From CAYFVR01 sp046541515 (lineage in GTDB: Bacteria > Desulfobacterota > Desulfobacteria > Desulfobacterales > Desulfococcaceae), in NCBI GenBank assembly GCA_046541515.1, contig JBKHDD010000006.1, positions 1 to 64,000 on the forward strand: a DNA stretch of 64,000 bases. Reading direction: 5' to 3'. Both the position numbers and the translations under genes were made by a program. The number at the start of each line of letters is the position of its first letter. The first letter of the stretch is position 1. The notes below the pieces were generated by a model. The model ran no database searches. It worked only from the letters and a program-made list of their open reading frames with translations, and was not told the origin of the DNA. This document shows, one piece after another, positions 36,815-45,885 of the stretch.

Positions 36815-39800
36815 TCATTTCCGGGCCGATTCCCGCTGCCGATTCGGTGAAAGCATCCGCCACACCCGCACCAATTCGCTCGCCCCCCACGCCTGGGCGT
36901 CGCAGCCTTTGGCCGCGTGGGGGGCGTCTCCGTCCAAAATTTCAGGCAGATGCATCACGACGCCGGTGTTCAGCAATCTGGCGGCCCCGGCAAGCCAGGC
37001 CCGGGCCGCGGGCCTTCCGCCGTCGCCGTAGACCGTCGCGTAGGCCTCGCTGAACGCCGGAAACACCCAGGTCCAGGCGGTGCCGTTGTGGTAGGCCGGC
37101 TTTCGGCGCGTGTCCTCGTCCCCGGTGTATCGGCCCGCGTAGGGATGCCGGGGATCGTTCAGCAACTCGCCGTCCCGCCGCACCTCCAGCGGAACGGAAA
37201 CCGGCCGGTCCGCCAGGCTGCGAATCGCCCCGGGAACCAGCAGCTCCTCGCAGGCGTCCAAGATGGAACGGGCCATGGCGGGGTCCGTTACCGCCCCCAG
37301 GGTGAGGGCGTATAGCTGGTTTGGGCGAAGGGCGTCGTCCGGGGTGGCCTCGACGGCGCTTTGTCCCGGGCCCGCGTGCAGACAGTCCGACAAAAACCCC
37401 CGCTCCGTCGAAAAAAAGCGTTCCGCCAGCGCGCTTCGGACCCGCTCGCCCAAGTGGTCCCAATCGTCGGAATGATCGGAATCGATCCGGGAGAGCAGCC
37501 GAACCGCGGCATGCCACAGCGCCTGGATCTCCACGGGATAGCCCTGCCGGGGCGTGCCCGCCGGGAAATTGGTGTCCATCCAGGTGAAATGGGCGGGGCT
37601 GAAAATCAGGCCGGTTTCCGGGTCCATGCGAATGCCGTTGGACGTGCCGTCGCGGTAGCCCCGTCCGATGGAAATCAGCACGTCGCGAATCGTTCTGCCG
37701 TCCACGGATTCTTCCAGGAAAGCCGCCTTCTCTTCCGTTTCGATCCAATCGGCGCAGGCCACGGCGAACCATAGGGGGGCGTCGGAGGTGTCCCGGTCCC
37801 GGGCGTCGTTCCCCCGGATCATGTTGGGCAGGGTCCCCGATTCCTCGAACCGGGCGAACTGCTTCAAAATCTGGCGGGCGGCGTCTCGCCGCCCGGCCGC
37901 GATCAGCCCCCGAACCACGATCAGGGTATCCCGGCCCCAGTCCAGAAACCAGGGATACCCGGCGATAACCGTTCGGCCCGTCTCCCGGCGGACCACGTAG
38001 GCGTCCAAAGCGCGCACCAGGGCCTCGTCCAAAGAAATTTCCGTTGGAGATGGGCCAAGTTCCGTCGGGGCGTCGATTTCCGGCTCGTCCCCGTCCTCCC
38101 CCGCCCAGGCGTCCAAGACTGCGGTTTCTCCGCCGCTCAGAAAAACGGTCAGGTAGCCCGGACTGAACAGATCGGAATCCGGGTCCAGCGCCCGTTCCTC
38201 GTCCGCCGGCCGATGGACCATGTAATGCCATTCCGGTTCGGACGTAAAAGCGCCGCCCGAAAGCCGCAAGTGAAACGCTCGGTCCGGGGCGGGCCGGAAG
38301 ACGAAGCCGTCATGTGCGGGGGTCACCGCGCCGGGCCAGGCGTGCTCGGGTCCGGCAAATGCTTTTACCGTTTCGTGGAAGCTCCGGTCTTCAATGTCCG
38401 GCCGCAGAATCAGTTTGACCGGCCGGTCGTCGTCCAGCCCGCGCCCTTCGGTTCCGTCTCGATGGCGGAAAAAGGCCATGCGAATCCGGTTGGCGTCTTC
38501 GATCATTTGGACGCTCGCCGTCAAAAACAGATCCCCGCCCTGTCCCGTGGGCACGTGGAACCGCCACCGGCCCCGGCCGTCCGGGGTCGCCTGGAAATCC
38601 TCCAGGCAGTCGGTGCGCAGTTCCTGGGAAAACCCCTGGTAGACCACCCAGGCCCGGCAACGCGCCAGAAACATCCAGCGATCTTCCGGAACCTCCGGGT
38701 CCAGGTTGGCGGCCAGCAACGCGTCGTACCGGCTGTTCAGGCGGCCCCAGTGGACGCTGGCCCGCAACATCCCGCCGCGCCCGTTGGTGGCCAACAGCCG
38801 GAGATCGGTATCCAGCAGCTCCGCCCGTCCAAACCGGAGTCGGGCCCGCGCCCGGTCGGGATCGGCCAGAAACCGCAACGGGGCTTCCCGCCGTTCGGCG
38901 GCGCGTCCGTCGTGGAAGACGCTGATTCGGAGGTTCAGGTCCCAATCCTCGTCGGGGGTCGGGAGCGGACCCAGCAGGGCGAAATGGCCCGCGCCGTCCT
39001 TTTTCGGCAGGCTTTCCCCGGCCGCCCGGCAACGGTCGCCGTCGAAAATCCGCGCCCGAAAGGGCCGCGGACCCTCCACCAGCAGCAGATAGCCGGGAGG
39101 AACCGAAACCACCCGGCGCAAGTCCCGGGCCCACGTCCAGCGAACCAGCGGGGCATGGTCTCCGCGAGGGTTCAGCCGGGCCGCCAACGCCCTCGGGTTC
39201 TCGGCCAGTTCGTGGACCAGGGCGTCCACCTCGATCTCTCCCGGGCCGAGGCCGCCTCCCGCCGCGGCCATCAGGTCCAGAACGGCGGCCCGCAGCCGCT
39301 GATGAATTTGCCGGGACGGCGCCGGGGCGGATTCCCCGTCCCGCTCGGGCTCGGTCAGCTTGAGGTCCGCCGCGTCCCAGGAAAGGCAACGGGCCTGGCC
39401 GGGCTCCAGGTCGCAGGACCAGCCCGACTCCGCCGCCGAAACCGCCACCCGGTCGCCGGAGAGCAGATCCACCACCGGCGGGTTGCCGTCCCGATCCGAC
39501 CGCCAGGCCAGCCGCGCCGGCGCCTCCGCGTCCAAATTGACCAGAACCACCAGCCGCCGTCCGGACGGCCGGTGATGCCGAATTAAAACGATGCCGTTGC
39601 CCGGTCCGGTCTGGGCCAGCCAAAGATCGGTTCCGTCCTGAAAACAGGGATGACGTTCCAGCAGCGCGGTGAGCCGCCGGATGTGGGCCACCTGATTCTC
39701 ATGGGCGCCCCAGTTGAGGGAGTTGGCCTCGTGCACCTGAATTTTTTCCGCCGCGAACCATTCCACCCCGTTGGCGAAGCCGAATGCGCCGTTGGGGGCG

Positions 39801-41122
39801 CAGAGGGCGCAAAGGGCGGTGCGCATCCTGGCCCAGAGGCGGGAAACGGCGGCCAGGCGATTGTTGTCGTGGGTTTCGGCGAAATGAACGGTCAGCCCGT
39901 CGGTATCGGCGATTTCCATCGCGCCGGGAAGATAGGCCTCGATCTGGTCGCGATTGTAATTCTGAAACAGCTCCGAGTAGGCCCAGTCCAGGTTGCCGCT
40001 GTTGAGCAGCTCCCGGGTGACCGAAATCTTTCCGCCCAGCCCCTCCAGCAGAAACAGCGTATCCGGATACTCGGTCCGCACCCGGGCGACGATGTATCGC
40101 CAGGCCGCCAGCGGAATCATGTACCCCGCGTCGCAGCGAAACCCGTCGGCGCCCCGACGACACCAGGCGAGAAAGACCTCCGCCATGTAGGACCAAAGGC
40201 CCCGGTGCCCGAAATCCAGCTTGGTCAGGTCTTCCCAGACCACGCCCCAGGCGCCGGGGGTGATGATGTGGCCCGATTCATCCCGGGCCAGCCATTCGGG
40301 ATGGGATTCGTGAAGACTCGCGGCCCAGCCGGTGTGGTTGATGGCGATGTCCAGAATCATTCGGGCGTTGCGGGCGTGGACGGCGTCCACCAGCTCCAGA
40401 AACTGTTCCAGCGGCGTCGCCTTGGGATCAAATTCCGCCAGTGCCGGATCGACCTCCGTGAAGCTGAGGGCGGCGTAGGGGCTGCCGAAGCGCCCCATCC
40501 GGCCGTAGGTGGTGGGCGTGGGGTGGACCGGAAGCAGCTGGAGAAACCGACAGCCCAACTCCCCGACGATGAAATCCAGGTGCCGGATCAGGTCCCGAAA
40601 GGTGCCGGACCGGGGAATCACGGTGTAGCCGGCGTCGTCCAGGTTTCGGATGCATTCGCCCTGGACCGGATCGGGCTTTCCGCCGCCGTCCTTGTTGGGC
40701 CCGAACTGGCGGACGAAGGCGTTATAGATCGTATTGCCGCAGACGGTGTGCGCGGGCGCCACGTTCAGCGCCGTGTTGCCGCCCTCGGGCCACAGCGGGT
40801 CCCGTTCCCCTTCGGGAAGGAACAGCGCCTTGGCCTGAAAATGGCCGACTTCGGCCAGCGGCAGGACAAGGGAGAACCGATCCTCATCGGTCCGGTCCAT
40901 GGGCAGGTCGAACCAGTCCCGCCCCAGGGGCGCCGCGTCGGAATCCACCTCGTCGATGATTTCCCTTCGGGCGATGGCGGCCCGGCCGATGTTTGTGCGA
41001 AGCCAGGCGCGCCCGGGGGCCGGACGACGCTGAATCAAGGTAAAGGCGACGGTGTCGCCGCGGAAACGAACCAGTCGGCGTCCGGGTTCGGGGATCTGTC
41101 GAAGCTCCGGGGTGGTGGTCAT
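36815..41122 (-). CDS. Fused GH13 amylase / GH133 amylo-1,6-glucosidase (debranching enzyme)
   Basis: A 1435-residue two-enzyme fusion. The N-terminal half (about 120-560) is a GH13 barrel with MILDIAINHTG, GADGFRCDAGY (nucleophile Asp), LFLLEGLGG (acid Glu) and HFAETHDNN. A beta-rich middle follows. The C-terminal about 450 residues are an amylo-alpha-1,6-glucosidase (GH133) with AGYPWFLDWGRDTLIVVRG, LPNMIRGND, FTWMDTNFPAGTPRQGYPVEIQALW and YHNGTAWTWVFP. The layout resembles the bifunctional eukaryotic AGL (glucanotransferase plus glucosidase) rather than bacterial GlgX. It would clear branch points for phosphorylase. The start is ATG 41122 (MTTTPELRQ). It lies 55 bp after the cyclophilin gene, and a terminator follows. 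Confidence 0.88.
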   Translation of the reverse strand: MTTTPELRQIPEPGRRLVRFRGDTVAFTLIQRRPAPGRAWLRTNIGRAAIARREIIDEVDSDAAPLGRDWFDLPMDRTDEDRFSLVLPLAEVGHFQAKALFLPEGERDPLWPEGGNTALNVAPAHTVCGNTIYNAFVRQFGPNKDGGGKPDPVQGECIRNLDDAGYTVIPRSGTFRDLIRHLDFIVGELGCRFLQLLPVHPTPTTYGRMGRFGSPYAALSFTEVDPALAEFDPKATPLEQFLELVDAVHARNARMILDIAINHTGWAASLHESHPEWLARDESGHIITPGAWGVVWEDLTKLDFGHRGLWSYMAEVFLAWCRRGADGFRCDAGYMIPLAAWRYIVARVRTEYPDTLFLLEGLGGKISVTRELLNSGNLDWAYSELFQNYNRDQIEAYLPGAMEIADTDGLTVHFAETHDNNRLAAVSRLWARMRTALCALCAPNGAFGFANGVEWFAAEKIQVHEANSLNWGAHENQVAHIRRLTALLERHPCFQDGTDLWLAQTGPGNGIVLIRHHRPSGRRLVVLVNLDAEAPARLAWRSDRDGNPPVVDLLSGDRVAVSAAESGWSCDLEPGQARCLSWDAADLKLTEPERDGESAPAPSRQIHQRLRAAVLDLMAAAGGGLGPGEIEVDALVHELAENPRALAARLNPRGDHAPLVRWTWARDLRRVVSVPPGYLLLVEGPRPFRARIFDGDRCRAAGESLPKKDGAGHFALLGPLPTPDEDWDLNLRISVFHDGRAAERREAPLRFLADPDRARARLRFGRAELLDTDLRLLATNGRGGMLRASVHWGRLNSRYDALLAANLDPEVPEDRWMFLARCRAWVVYQGFSQELRTDCLEDFQATPDGRGRWRFHVPTGQGGDLFLTASVQMIEDANRIRMAFFRHRDGTEGRGLDDDRPVKLILRPDIEDRSFHETVKAFAGPEHAWPGAVTPAHDGFVFRPAPDRAFHLRLSGGAFTSEPEWHYMVHRPADEERALDPDSDLFSPGYLTVFLSGGETAVLDAWAGEDGDEPEIDAPTELGPSPTEISLDEALVRALDAYVVRRETGRTVIAGYPWFLDWGRDTLIVVRGLIAAGRRDAARQILKQFARFEESGTLPNMIRGNDARDRDTSDAPLWFAVACADWIETEEKAAFLEESVDGRTIRDVLISIGRGYRDGTSNGIRMDPETGLIFSPAHFTWMDTNFPAGTPRQGYPVEIQALWHAAVRLLSRIDSDHSDDWDHLGERVRSALAERFFSTERGFLSDCLHAGPGQSAVEATPDDALRPNQLYALTLGAVTDPAMARSILDACEELLVPGAIRSLADRPVSVPLEVRRDGELLNDPRHPYAGRYTGDEDTRRKPAYHNGTAWTWVFPAFSEAYATVYGDGGRPAARAWLAGAARLLNTGVVMHLPEILDGDAPHAAKGCDAQAWGASELVRVWRMLSPNRQRESARK

Positions 41123-41177
41123 CGGGTCACTTTCGAAAGGGAAACGGGGAATCGTTCCGGGCGAAGAACGACGGCGG

Positions 41178-41885
41178 CTATTCGGCGTCGGAGGAATCGG
41201 CCGGGGCCGGATCGGCCTCCGCCGGTTCTCCGGCATTTTCCGGGGGGATCACCTCCACCCGCATCTCCACCCGTTCCTTGGGATTGTCGCGCCGGTCCCG
41301 GGGCTCGGCGGCAATTTTGTCCACCACCGCCATCCCCTCCACCACTTCGCCGAACACGGTGTATTGCCCGTCCAGATGGGGGGCGTCGGCCACGCAGATG
41401 AAAAACTGGGAACCCGCGCTGTCCGGGTGGGCGGAACGGGCCATGGAAAGGGTTCTCCGGTTGTGGGGACGGTGGGAGAATTCCGCCTTCAGTCGGTAGT
41501 CGGGCCCGCCGGTCCCGTGGCGGGACCGATCCGCCTCCCGGGTCAGCGGATCCCCGCCCTGAACCATGAATCCCGGAATCACCCGATGAAAGGTGGTCCC
41601 GTTGTAAAAATCTTTTCGGGCCAGTTCCAGGAAATTGTTCACGTGGTTGGGGGCCTCTTCCGGAAAAAAGCGGAGTTGAATTTTTCCAAACCGGGTATGG
41701 ATCACGGCCCGGGACTGTTTCATGGCTTGAAGCTGGCTTTCGGAAAAGGATTCGTCCACCAGGGGGGGAGATTCGGCCAAGGCGGGGAAGGAAATCAAAA
41801 CAACAACCGGAATTAGAAGGGAAAACAGTCGAAGCGCCGGGCGAGTCCCGCCGTCGAAGCGGGTGCGCGTCACAAATCGGAACAT
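41178..41885 (-). CDS. Periplasmic cyclophilin-type peptidyl-prolyl isomerase
   Basis: A 235-residue protein. The signal peptide ends near SFPALA (residue 28). The cyclophilin core spans residues 45-205 with FHRVIPGFMVQGGDP (catalytic Arg) and SAGSQFFICVADAPHLDGQYTVFGEV. The C-terminus is acidic. It catalyses proline cis-trans isomerisation during folding of exported proteins. ATG 41885 follows GGAGG at five bases, making it better than ATGs further up. A promoter-like TTGCAT-N18-TAGATT lies upstream at 41977-41948. The debranching-enzyme gene follows 55 bp downstream and may be cotranscribed, though function gives no reason for this. Confidence 0.88.
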   Translation of the reverse strand: MFRFVTRTRFDGGTRPALRLFSLLIPVVVLISFPALAESPPLVDESFSESQLQAMKQSRAVIHTRFGKIQLRFFPEEAPNHVNNFLELARKDFYNGTTFHRVIPGFMVQGGDPLTREADRSRHGTGGPDYRLKAEFSHRPHNRRTLSMARSAHPDSAGSQFFICVADAPHLDGQYTVFGEVVEGMAVVDKIAAEPRDRRDNPKERVEMRVEVIPPENAGEPAEADPAPADSSDAE

Positions 41886-42215
41886 CGGAACCTCCATCGG
41901 AATGCCATTCGAGAAGAAGATCAAAGTTGGACGCCAGTCTCCGCCCCAATCTACGCCGATCCCGGGGCAAAATGCAATCCCCAACCGCGGCCGCATAGTG
42001 CTTGCGGGCGCGGGGAAAACATGGTAATCCTCCCGTCGCCGATGGCGGATATCCATCGGAATTTCACGGAGGTTTCGCTCCGAATGCCCGAATCAGAGGG
42101 TCAAGGCGTCCGGCTTTCAGGGGGGGCGCTTTCTCGGGCTTTCCCTCCGGTTTCGCGCGACGGCGTCCCTCGGACGCCTGGACTGAAATGCTCCCACACG
42201 AGGAACTCAATCGCC
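41886..42215. other. Divergent intergenic region, 330 bp
   Basis: It separates the cyclophilin gene (minus) from the small gene at 42216 (plus). It contains a candidate minus-strand promoter (41948-41977: TTGCAT, 18 bases, TAGATT) and a perfect 7-bp inverted repeat CCGATGG/CCATCGG at 42039-42045 and 42053-42059. The latter could be an operator or RNA hairpin. No coding frame is supported. Confidence 0.4.
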
Positions 42216-42461
42216 ATGATGCAGACCTTGAAAATCGACATTTACAAACCCCAAAAAAATGATCCGGAAACCCGAATCCGAATTCCCCTTTCCTCCCTCA
42301 ACATCTCCGAAAAGCTGCTGCCCGCCCGGGCGAAGGCCTCTCTTCAGCGGGAGGGGATCGACCTGGCGGAACTCGGCTCCCTCTTCGCCAAGCAGGGCCC
42401 AAAGGGCACCTTGATCGAGATTGAAAACGCCGATGAACGGCTGGTGATCGCCATTGAATAG
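42216..42461 (+). CDS. Small conserved-looking protein of unknown function
   Basis: An 81-residue soluble protein starting MMQTLKIDIY. It alternates short strands and helices: an N-terminal segment ending RIRIPLSSL, a central helix with ARAKASLQREGIDLAELGSLF, and a C-terminal GTLIEIENADERLVIAIE strand pair. No signal peptide, membrane segment or metal motif. I do not recognise a named family. AGGA lies about 12 bases upstream. The M24 peptidase gene follows after 60 bp and may be cotranscribed. The compact domain with a closing beta hairpin suggests a real protein rather than a chance frame. Confidence 0.55.
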   Translation: MMQTLKIDIYKPQKNDPETRIRIPLSSLNISEKLLPARAKASLQREGIDLAELGSLFAKQGPKGTLIEIENADERLVIAIE

Positions 42462-42521
42462 GGGCGAAACGCCGTTGTTTACAGATTCCAACTCCGCTCG
42501 GGACGTTTGGAGGCCCCGACC

Positions 42522-43721
42522 ATGAACGCCGACCTTCGCGTGCCCGCGCCGGAGTTGGGGCGCCGGATCGGCGCCTTTCAGGACCGGCTTCGGGCCGACG
42601 GGATCGACGGCGCGTTGATCCTGCAGAAGGCCGACCTGTTCTACCTTTCCGGCACCGCCCAGGACGGCATCCTGTACGTGCCGGCCGACGGCGCGCCGCT
42701 GTTGATGATTCGCAAAAGCCTGGAACGGGCGCAAGGAGAATCGCTTCTTCCCGAGGTGCGGCCGTTGACCGGCACGGGCGACCTGCTCCGGGAAATGGAG
42801 GCGCGGAGCTTTCCCTTTCCCAAGGTGCTGGGGCTGGAAATGGACGTCCTTCCCGCCGCGCTCTACCTGGGATTTCAGCGCCGGTTTCCCGGCGCCCGGC
42901 TGGTGGACGTTTCGTCCCGGCTGCGGGCCGTGCGGGCCGTCAAGTCCCCCTACGAACTGGGACGACTCCGGGAAGCCGGCCGGCGGGCCGATCAGGTGCT
43001 GGCCCAAGTGGCCGAGCACATTCGGCCGGGCGTCACCGAGCTGGCCTTGGCCGGACGGGTGGAGGCGTTGGCCCGGGAACTGGGCCATCCGGGACTGGTG
43101 CGGATGCGCCGGTGGGGCAGCGAGATTTTCTACGGCCATCTGATGGCCGGGGAAACCGCCGCCCGCCCCAGCTTCCTGGCGTCCCCCACCGGCGGCGCGG
43201 GCACCGGTCCCGCCATGCCCCAAAGCGCAGGCCTCCGCCCCATCGGCCCCGGCGAACCCATCCTGGTGGATTACGTATTCGTGTGGGAGGGCTACATCGC
43301 CGACCAGACCCGGGTTTTCGTTTTGGGCGAGCCGCCGGACGATCTGCTTCGGGCCCATGACGCCATGCGGGAAGTGCAATCCGCCCTGCAAGGGGCGGCC
43401 CGACCCGGCGCCGTGGCCGGCGATCTGTACGAAATGGCGGTGGCCGAAGCGGAACGGCTGGGATTTGGCGAATATTTTATGGGCTCGGGGGACGACCGGA
43501 TTTCCTTTGTGGGACACGGCGTGGGGCTGGAGCTGGATGAATTCCCGTTCATCGCCCGGGGCCAGACGCAGGCCCTGGAAGCGGGCATGGTGATTGCCCT
43601 GGAACCCAAACAGATTTTGCCCGGACGAGGCGTGGTGGGCATCGAGAACACCCACGTGGTCGGCCCGGAAGGATTGACGCCCCTGACCGCCTTCCGGGAA
43701 GAGATGATTCGGATCGGATAG
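42522..43721 (+). CDS. M24 family metallopeptidase (Xaa-Pro peptidase-like)
   Basis: A 399-residue protein with a creatinase-type N-terminal domain (about 1-150) and a pita-bread peptidase domain (about 150-399). The expected dimetal ligands are visible: two Asp in VDYVFVWEGYIADQTRVF, His in FVGHGVGLELDE, Glu in VIALEPKQ and Glu in VVGIENTHVV. It probably removes N-terminal residues before proline from peptides; substrate range unknown. ATG 42522 is chosen because GGAGG stands eight bases before it; the TTG 15 bases upstream overlaps that ribosome site. It lies between the small unknown gene and the dksA-like gene on the same strand. Confidence 0.85.
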   Translation: MNADLRVPAPELGRRIGAFQDRLRADGIDGALILQKADLFYLSGTAQDGILYVPADGAPLLMIRKSLERAQGESLLPEVRPLTGTGDLLREMEARSFPFPKVLGLEMDVLPAALYLGFQRRFPGARLVDVSSRLRAVRAVKSPYELGRLREAGRRADQVLAQVAEHIRPGVTELALAGRVEALARELGHPGLVRMRRWGSEIFYGHLMAGETAARPSFLASPTGGAGTGPAMPQSAGLRPIGPGEPILVDYVFVWEGYIADQTRVFVLGEPPDDLLRAHDAMREVQSALQGAARPGAVAGDLYEMAVAEAERLGFGEYFMGSGDDRISFVGHGVGLELDEFPFIARGQTQALEAGMVIALEPKQILPGRGVVGIENTHVVGPEGLTPLTAFREEMIRIG

Positions 43722-43752
43722 GCCGGGACGCCGGCGAGGAGAAAAATTGGAA

Positions 43753-44166
43753 ATGAGCGAAGAAAAATTTCCCGAAGACTACGAGCCCCACGAGGGCGAG
43801 GAATACATGAACGACCGCCAGCTTGCCTATTTCCGTCGGGTGTTGGTGAACTGGCGGAACGAACTGCTGGCCGAGTCGGGGAAAACCCTCCAAAAACTCA
43901 AGGAAGGCAAGGACAACAATCCCGAAACCATCGACCGGGGCACCAGCGAATCGGACACCGCTTTCGAGCTTCGAACCCGGGACCGATACCGAAAGCTGCT
44001 GAAAAAGATCGAGCACGCCCTGGAACGAATTGAGGAGGGAGAGTACGGGTATTGCGAGGAGACCGGGGAAGAAATCGGCCTGAAGCGGCTGATGGCCCGT
44101 CCCATCGCCACCCTCTCCATCGAGGCCCAGGAACGCCACGAACGGTCCAAAAAACAACGGGGATAA
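43753..44166 (+). CDS. dksA: DksA/TraR-family regulator without a zinc site
   Basis: A 137-residue protein. The long coiled-coil region (RQLAYFRRVLVNWRNELLAESG...KLLKKIEHALERIEEGEYG) carries the acidic tip expected to enter the RNA polymerase secondary channel. The C-terminal zinc-finger fold is kept in outline (YGYCEETGEEIGLKRLMARPIATLSIEAQERHE). Three of the four zinc cysteines are replaced by Thr, Ser and Ala, so it should not bind zinc. This matches the DksA type used when zinc is scarce. AGGAG stands 5 bases before a TTG at 43747 and 11 before ATG 43753, so TTG may be the true start. It acts with ppGpp on stringent control in relatives. Confidence 0.88.
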   Translation: MSEEKFPEDYEPHEGEEYMNDRQLAYFRRVLVNWRNELLAESGKTLQKLKEGKDNNPETIDRGTSESDTAFELRTRDRYRKLLKKIEHALERIEEGEYGYCEETGEEIGLKRLMARPIATLSIEAQERHERSKKQRG

Positions 44167-44253
44167 GGTCCCCTCCCGCCATTTCGGAAAATCCGGACCT
44201 TCGCGGCCGATCCGATTCGGTCCCAGCCCGTTGGCCCGGTCCCGAGGGGGGAG

Positions 44254-44296
44254 GTCGCCCCTCCGGATAAAATCCGGATAAAAACCGAAGGGCGAC
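44254..44296. repeat. Inverted repeat with tandem insert in a convergent gap
   Basis: GTCGCCC (44254-44260) and GGGCGAC (44290-44296) are perfect inverted arms. Between them TCCGGATAAAA occurs twice in tandem (44262-44272 and 44273-44283). It lies between the 3' ends of the dksA-like gene and cysS. It may be a small repetitive element or a weak terminator; there is no clean U-run. Confidence 0.45.
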
Positions 44297-44351
44297 GAAC
44301 GTCCCGCGCGCCATCTGCCGTCCGCCAGAACCGGAGGAAAAATCGGCGTCC

Positions 44352-45749
44352 TCAGGACTTGAACACCTTCATTCCGTCCTTTCCGTCCCGAACCGTATAC
44401 CCAAGCCCCTGCAACCGGTCCCGCAGTTCGTCGGAACGGCTCCAGTTTTTCTCCCGCCGCGCCTGAATTCGCTCGTCCACCAACGCCTGGATTTCCGCCG
44501 GAAGGGCGGATTCCGGCGCGACCCGATGGAGATCGAATCCCAGCACTCGATCAAAATCCAGCACCGTCCCCAATTTGTCCGCCGGCGGGATGTCCGCCTT
44601 CAGGGTTTCCTGCACCACCGCCATGACCCGGGGCATGTTCAGGTCGTCGTTCAAGGCGTCCCGAAACTTGTCCCGAAAGGCCGGATGAGGGCGCTCCGCC
44701 GCCGAGCCGCCCGCGGCCTCTCGCACCGTCCGCACCTGGTTCCGGAGATGGTTCAGGCCGTTTTCCGCCGCCTGGATCGACTCGTCGCCGTACTCCATGG
44801 GATTGCGGTAGTGGGTCACAAAGGCGGCGTACCGATAGGCGAGGGGATCGATTCCCTTGGCCTCCAAGGCGTTTTCCAGGGTCAGGAAATTGTCCGCGCT
44901 CTTGGCCATTTTCTTCCCGCCGCTGATTTGCAAAAAGGCGCCGTGCATCCAAAACCGGAAAAACGGCTTTCCCGTCGCCGCCTCGGACTGGGCGATTTCG
45001 TTGGTGTGGTGCACGTCGATGTGGTCGGTTCCGCCGCAGTGGATGTCCAGATGGTCCCCCAGAAATTTCATGCTCATGGCCGAACACTCGATATGCCAGC
45101 CGGGAAATCCCCTCCCCCACGGCGAATCCCATTCCATCTGCCGCCGAACGTCCTTCGGGGAAAATTTCCACAGGGCAAAATCGGTGGGATTCCGTTTTTC
45201 CGGGTTCCGCTCCACCCGGGCGCCCTCCAGCAGAGAATCCAGGTTCTGGTTGGAGAGTCGGGCGTAGTTGGGAAACCGCAGGGTGTCAAAATAAACGCCG
45301 TCCGACGTCTGGTAGGTATAGCCTTTTTCCTCCAGCGTCTTGATCAGATCGATCTGCTCGGGGATGGTGTCGGTGGCCCTGCACCAGACGTCGGGCTCCA
45401 GCAGGTTGAGCCGCGCCATGTCCTTCTGGAAGGCTTTGGTGTAGAATTCCGCCAGTTCCCAGGCCGATTTGCCTTCCTTTTCGGCTCCTTTTTCGAGCTT
45501 GTCCTCGCCCATGTCCCGATCCCCGGTCAAATGGCCGACATCGGTGATGTTCATGACCCGTCGAAAAGGGATGTCGTTGTATTTCAGCGTTCGCACCAGC
45601 ACGTCCTCGAAAAGGAAGGTCCGAAGATTTCCGATATGGGCGAAGTTGTAGACCGTCGGTCCGCAGGTGTAGATTCCGGCGAAATCCGGAAACAGCGGCC
45701 GGAAAACCTCTTTGCGGCGGGTCAGGGTATTGTACAGATATAAATCCAT
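44352..45749 (-). CDS. cysS: Cysteinyl-tRNA synthetase
   Basis: A 465-residue class I synthetase that charges tRNA-Cys. HIGH-type motif is FAHIGNLRTF and the second signature is KKMAKSADN. Zinc ligands are Cys in GIYTCGPTVY, Cys in WHIECSAM and His/Glu in HCGGTDHIDVHHTNEIAQSE. The C-terminal anticodon-binding helices end ARREKNWSRSDELRDRL. ATG 45749 (MDLYLYNTLT) matches the family's start. A promoter stands upstream at 45802-45830 and is divergent from the dtxR-type gene. Length is normal. Confidence 0.95.
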   Translation of the reverse strand: MDLYLYNTLTRRKEVFRPLFPDFAGIYTCGPTVYNFAHIGNLRTFLFEDVLVRTLKYNDIPFRRVMNITDVGHLTGDRDMGEDKLEKGAEKEGKSAWELAEFYTKAFQKDMARLNLLEPDVWCRATDTIPEQIDLIKTLEEKGYTYQTSDGVYFDTLRFPNYARLSNQNLDSLLEGARVERNPEKRNPTDFALWKFSPKDVRRQMEWDSPWGRGFPGWHIECSAMSMKFLGDHLDIHCGGTDHIDVHHTNEIAQSEAATGKPFFRFWMHGAFLQISGGKKMAKSADNFLTLENALEAKGIDPLAYRYAAFVTHYRNPMEYGDESIQAAENGLNHLRNQVRTVREAAGGSAAERPHPAFRDKFRDALNDDLNMPRVMAVVQETLKADIPPADKLGTVLDFDRVLGFDLHRVAPESALPAEIQALVDERIQARREKNWSRSDELRDRLQGLGYTVRDGKDGMKVFKS

Positions 45750-45801
45750 GGCTTTTTCTTTTCTCCGTGTCGGTTTCATCCAGGAACAAATAAATTTGGG
45801 C

Positions 45802-45830
45802 AGTTTATCGGAAATCCATTCTGAATTCAA
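45802..45830 (-). promoter_or_regulatory. cysS promoter with hairpin over the -35
   Basis: Minus strand TTGAAT (45830-45825), 17 bases, TAAACT (45807-45802), about 50 bases before the cysS start. A perfect 7-bp inverted repeat AACCGTT/AACGGTT with a 4-base loop (45829-45846) overlaps the edge of the -35 box and may bind a regulator. Confidence 0.5.
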
Positions 45831-45856
45831 CCGTTGAAAAACGGTTTGGAACCCTG

Positions 45857-45885
45857 TTGACAGGCCCCCGGAGACGCCCAATTGT
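45857..45885 (+). promoter_or_regulatory. Candidate promoter of the DtxR-family gene
   Basis: Consensus TTGACA at 45857-45862, 17-base spacer, then AATTGT at 45880-45885, a poor -10. It lies 34 bases before the coding start, pointing away from the cysS promoter. The gene itself has no clear ribosome site (GGTTTTCCAAT before ATG). Confidence 0.4.
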
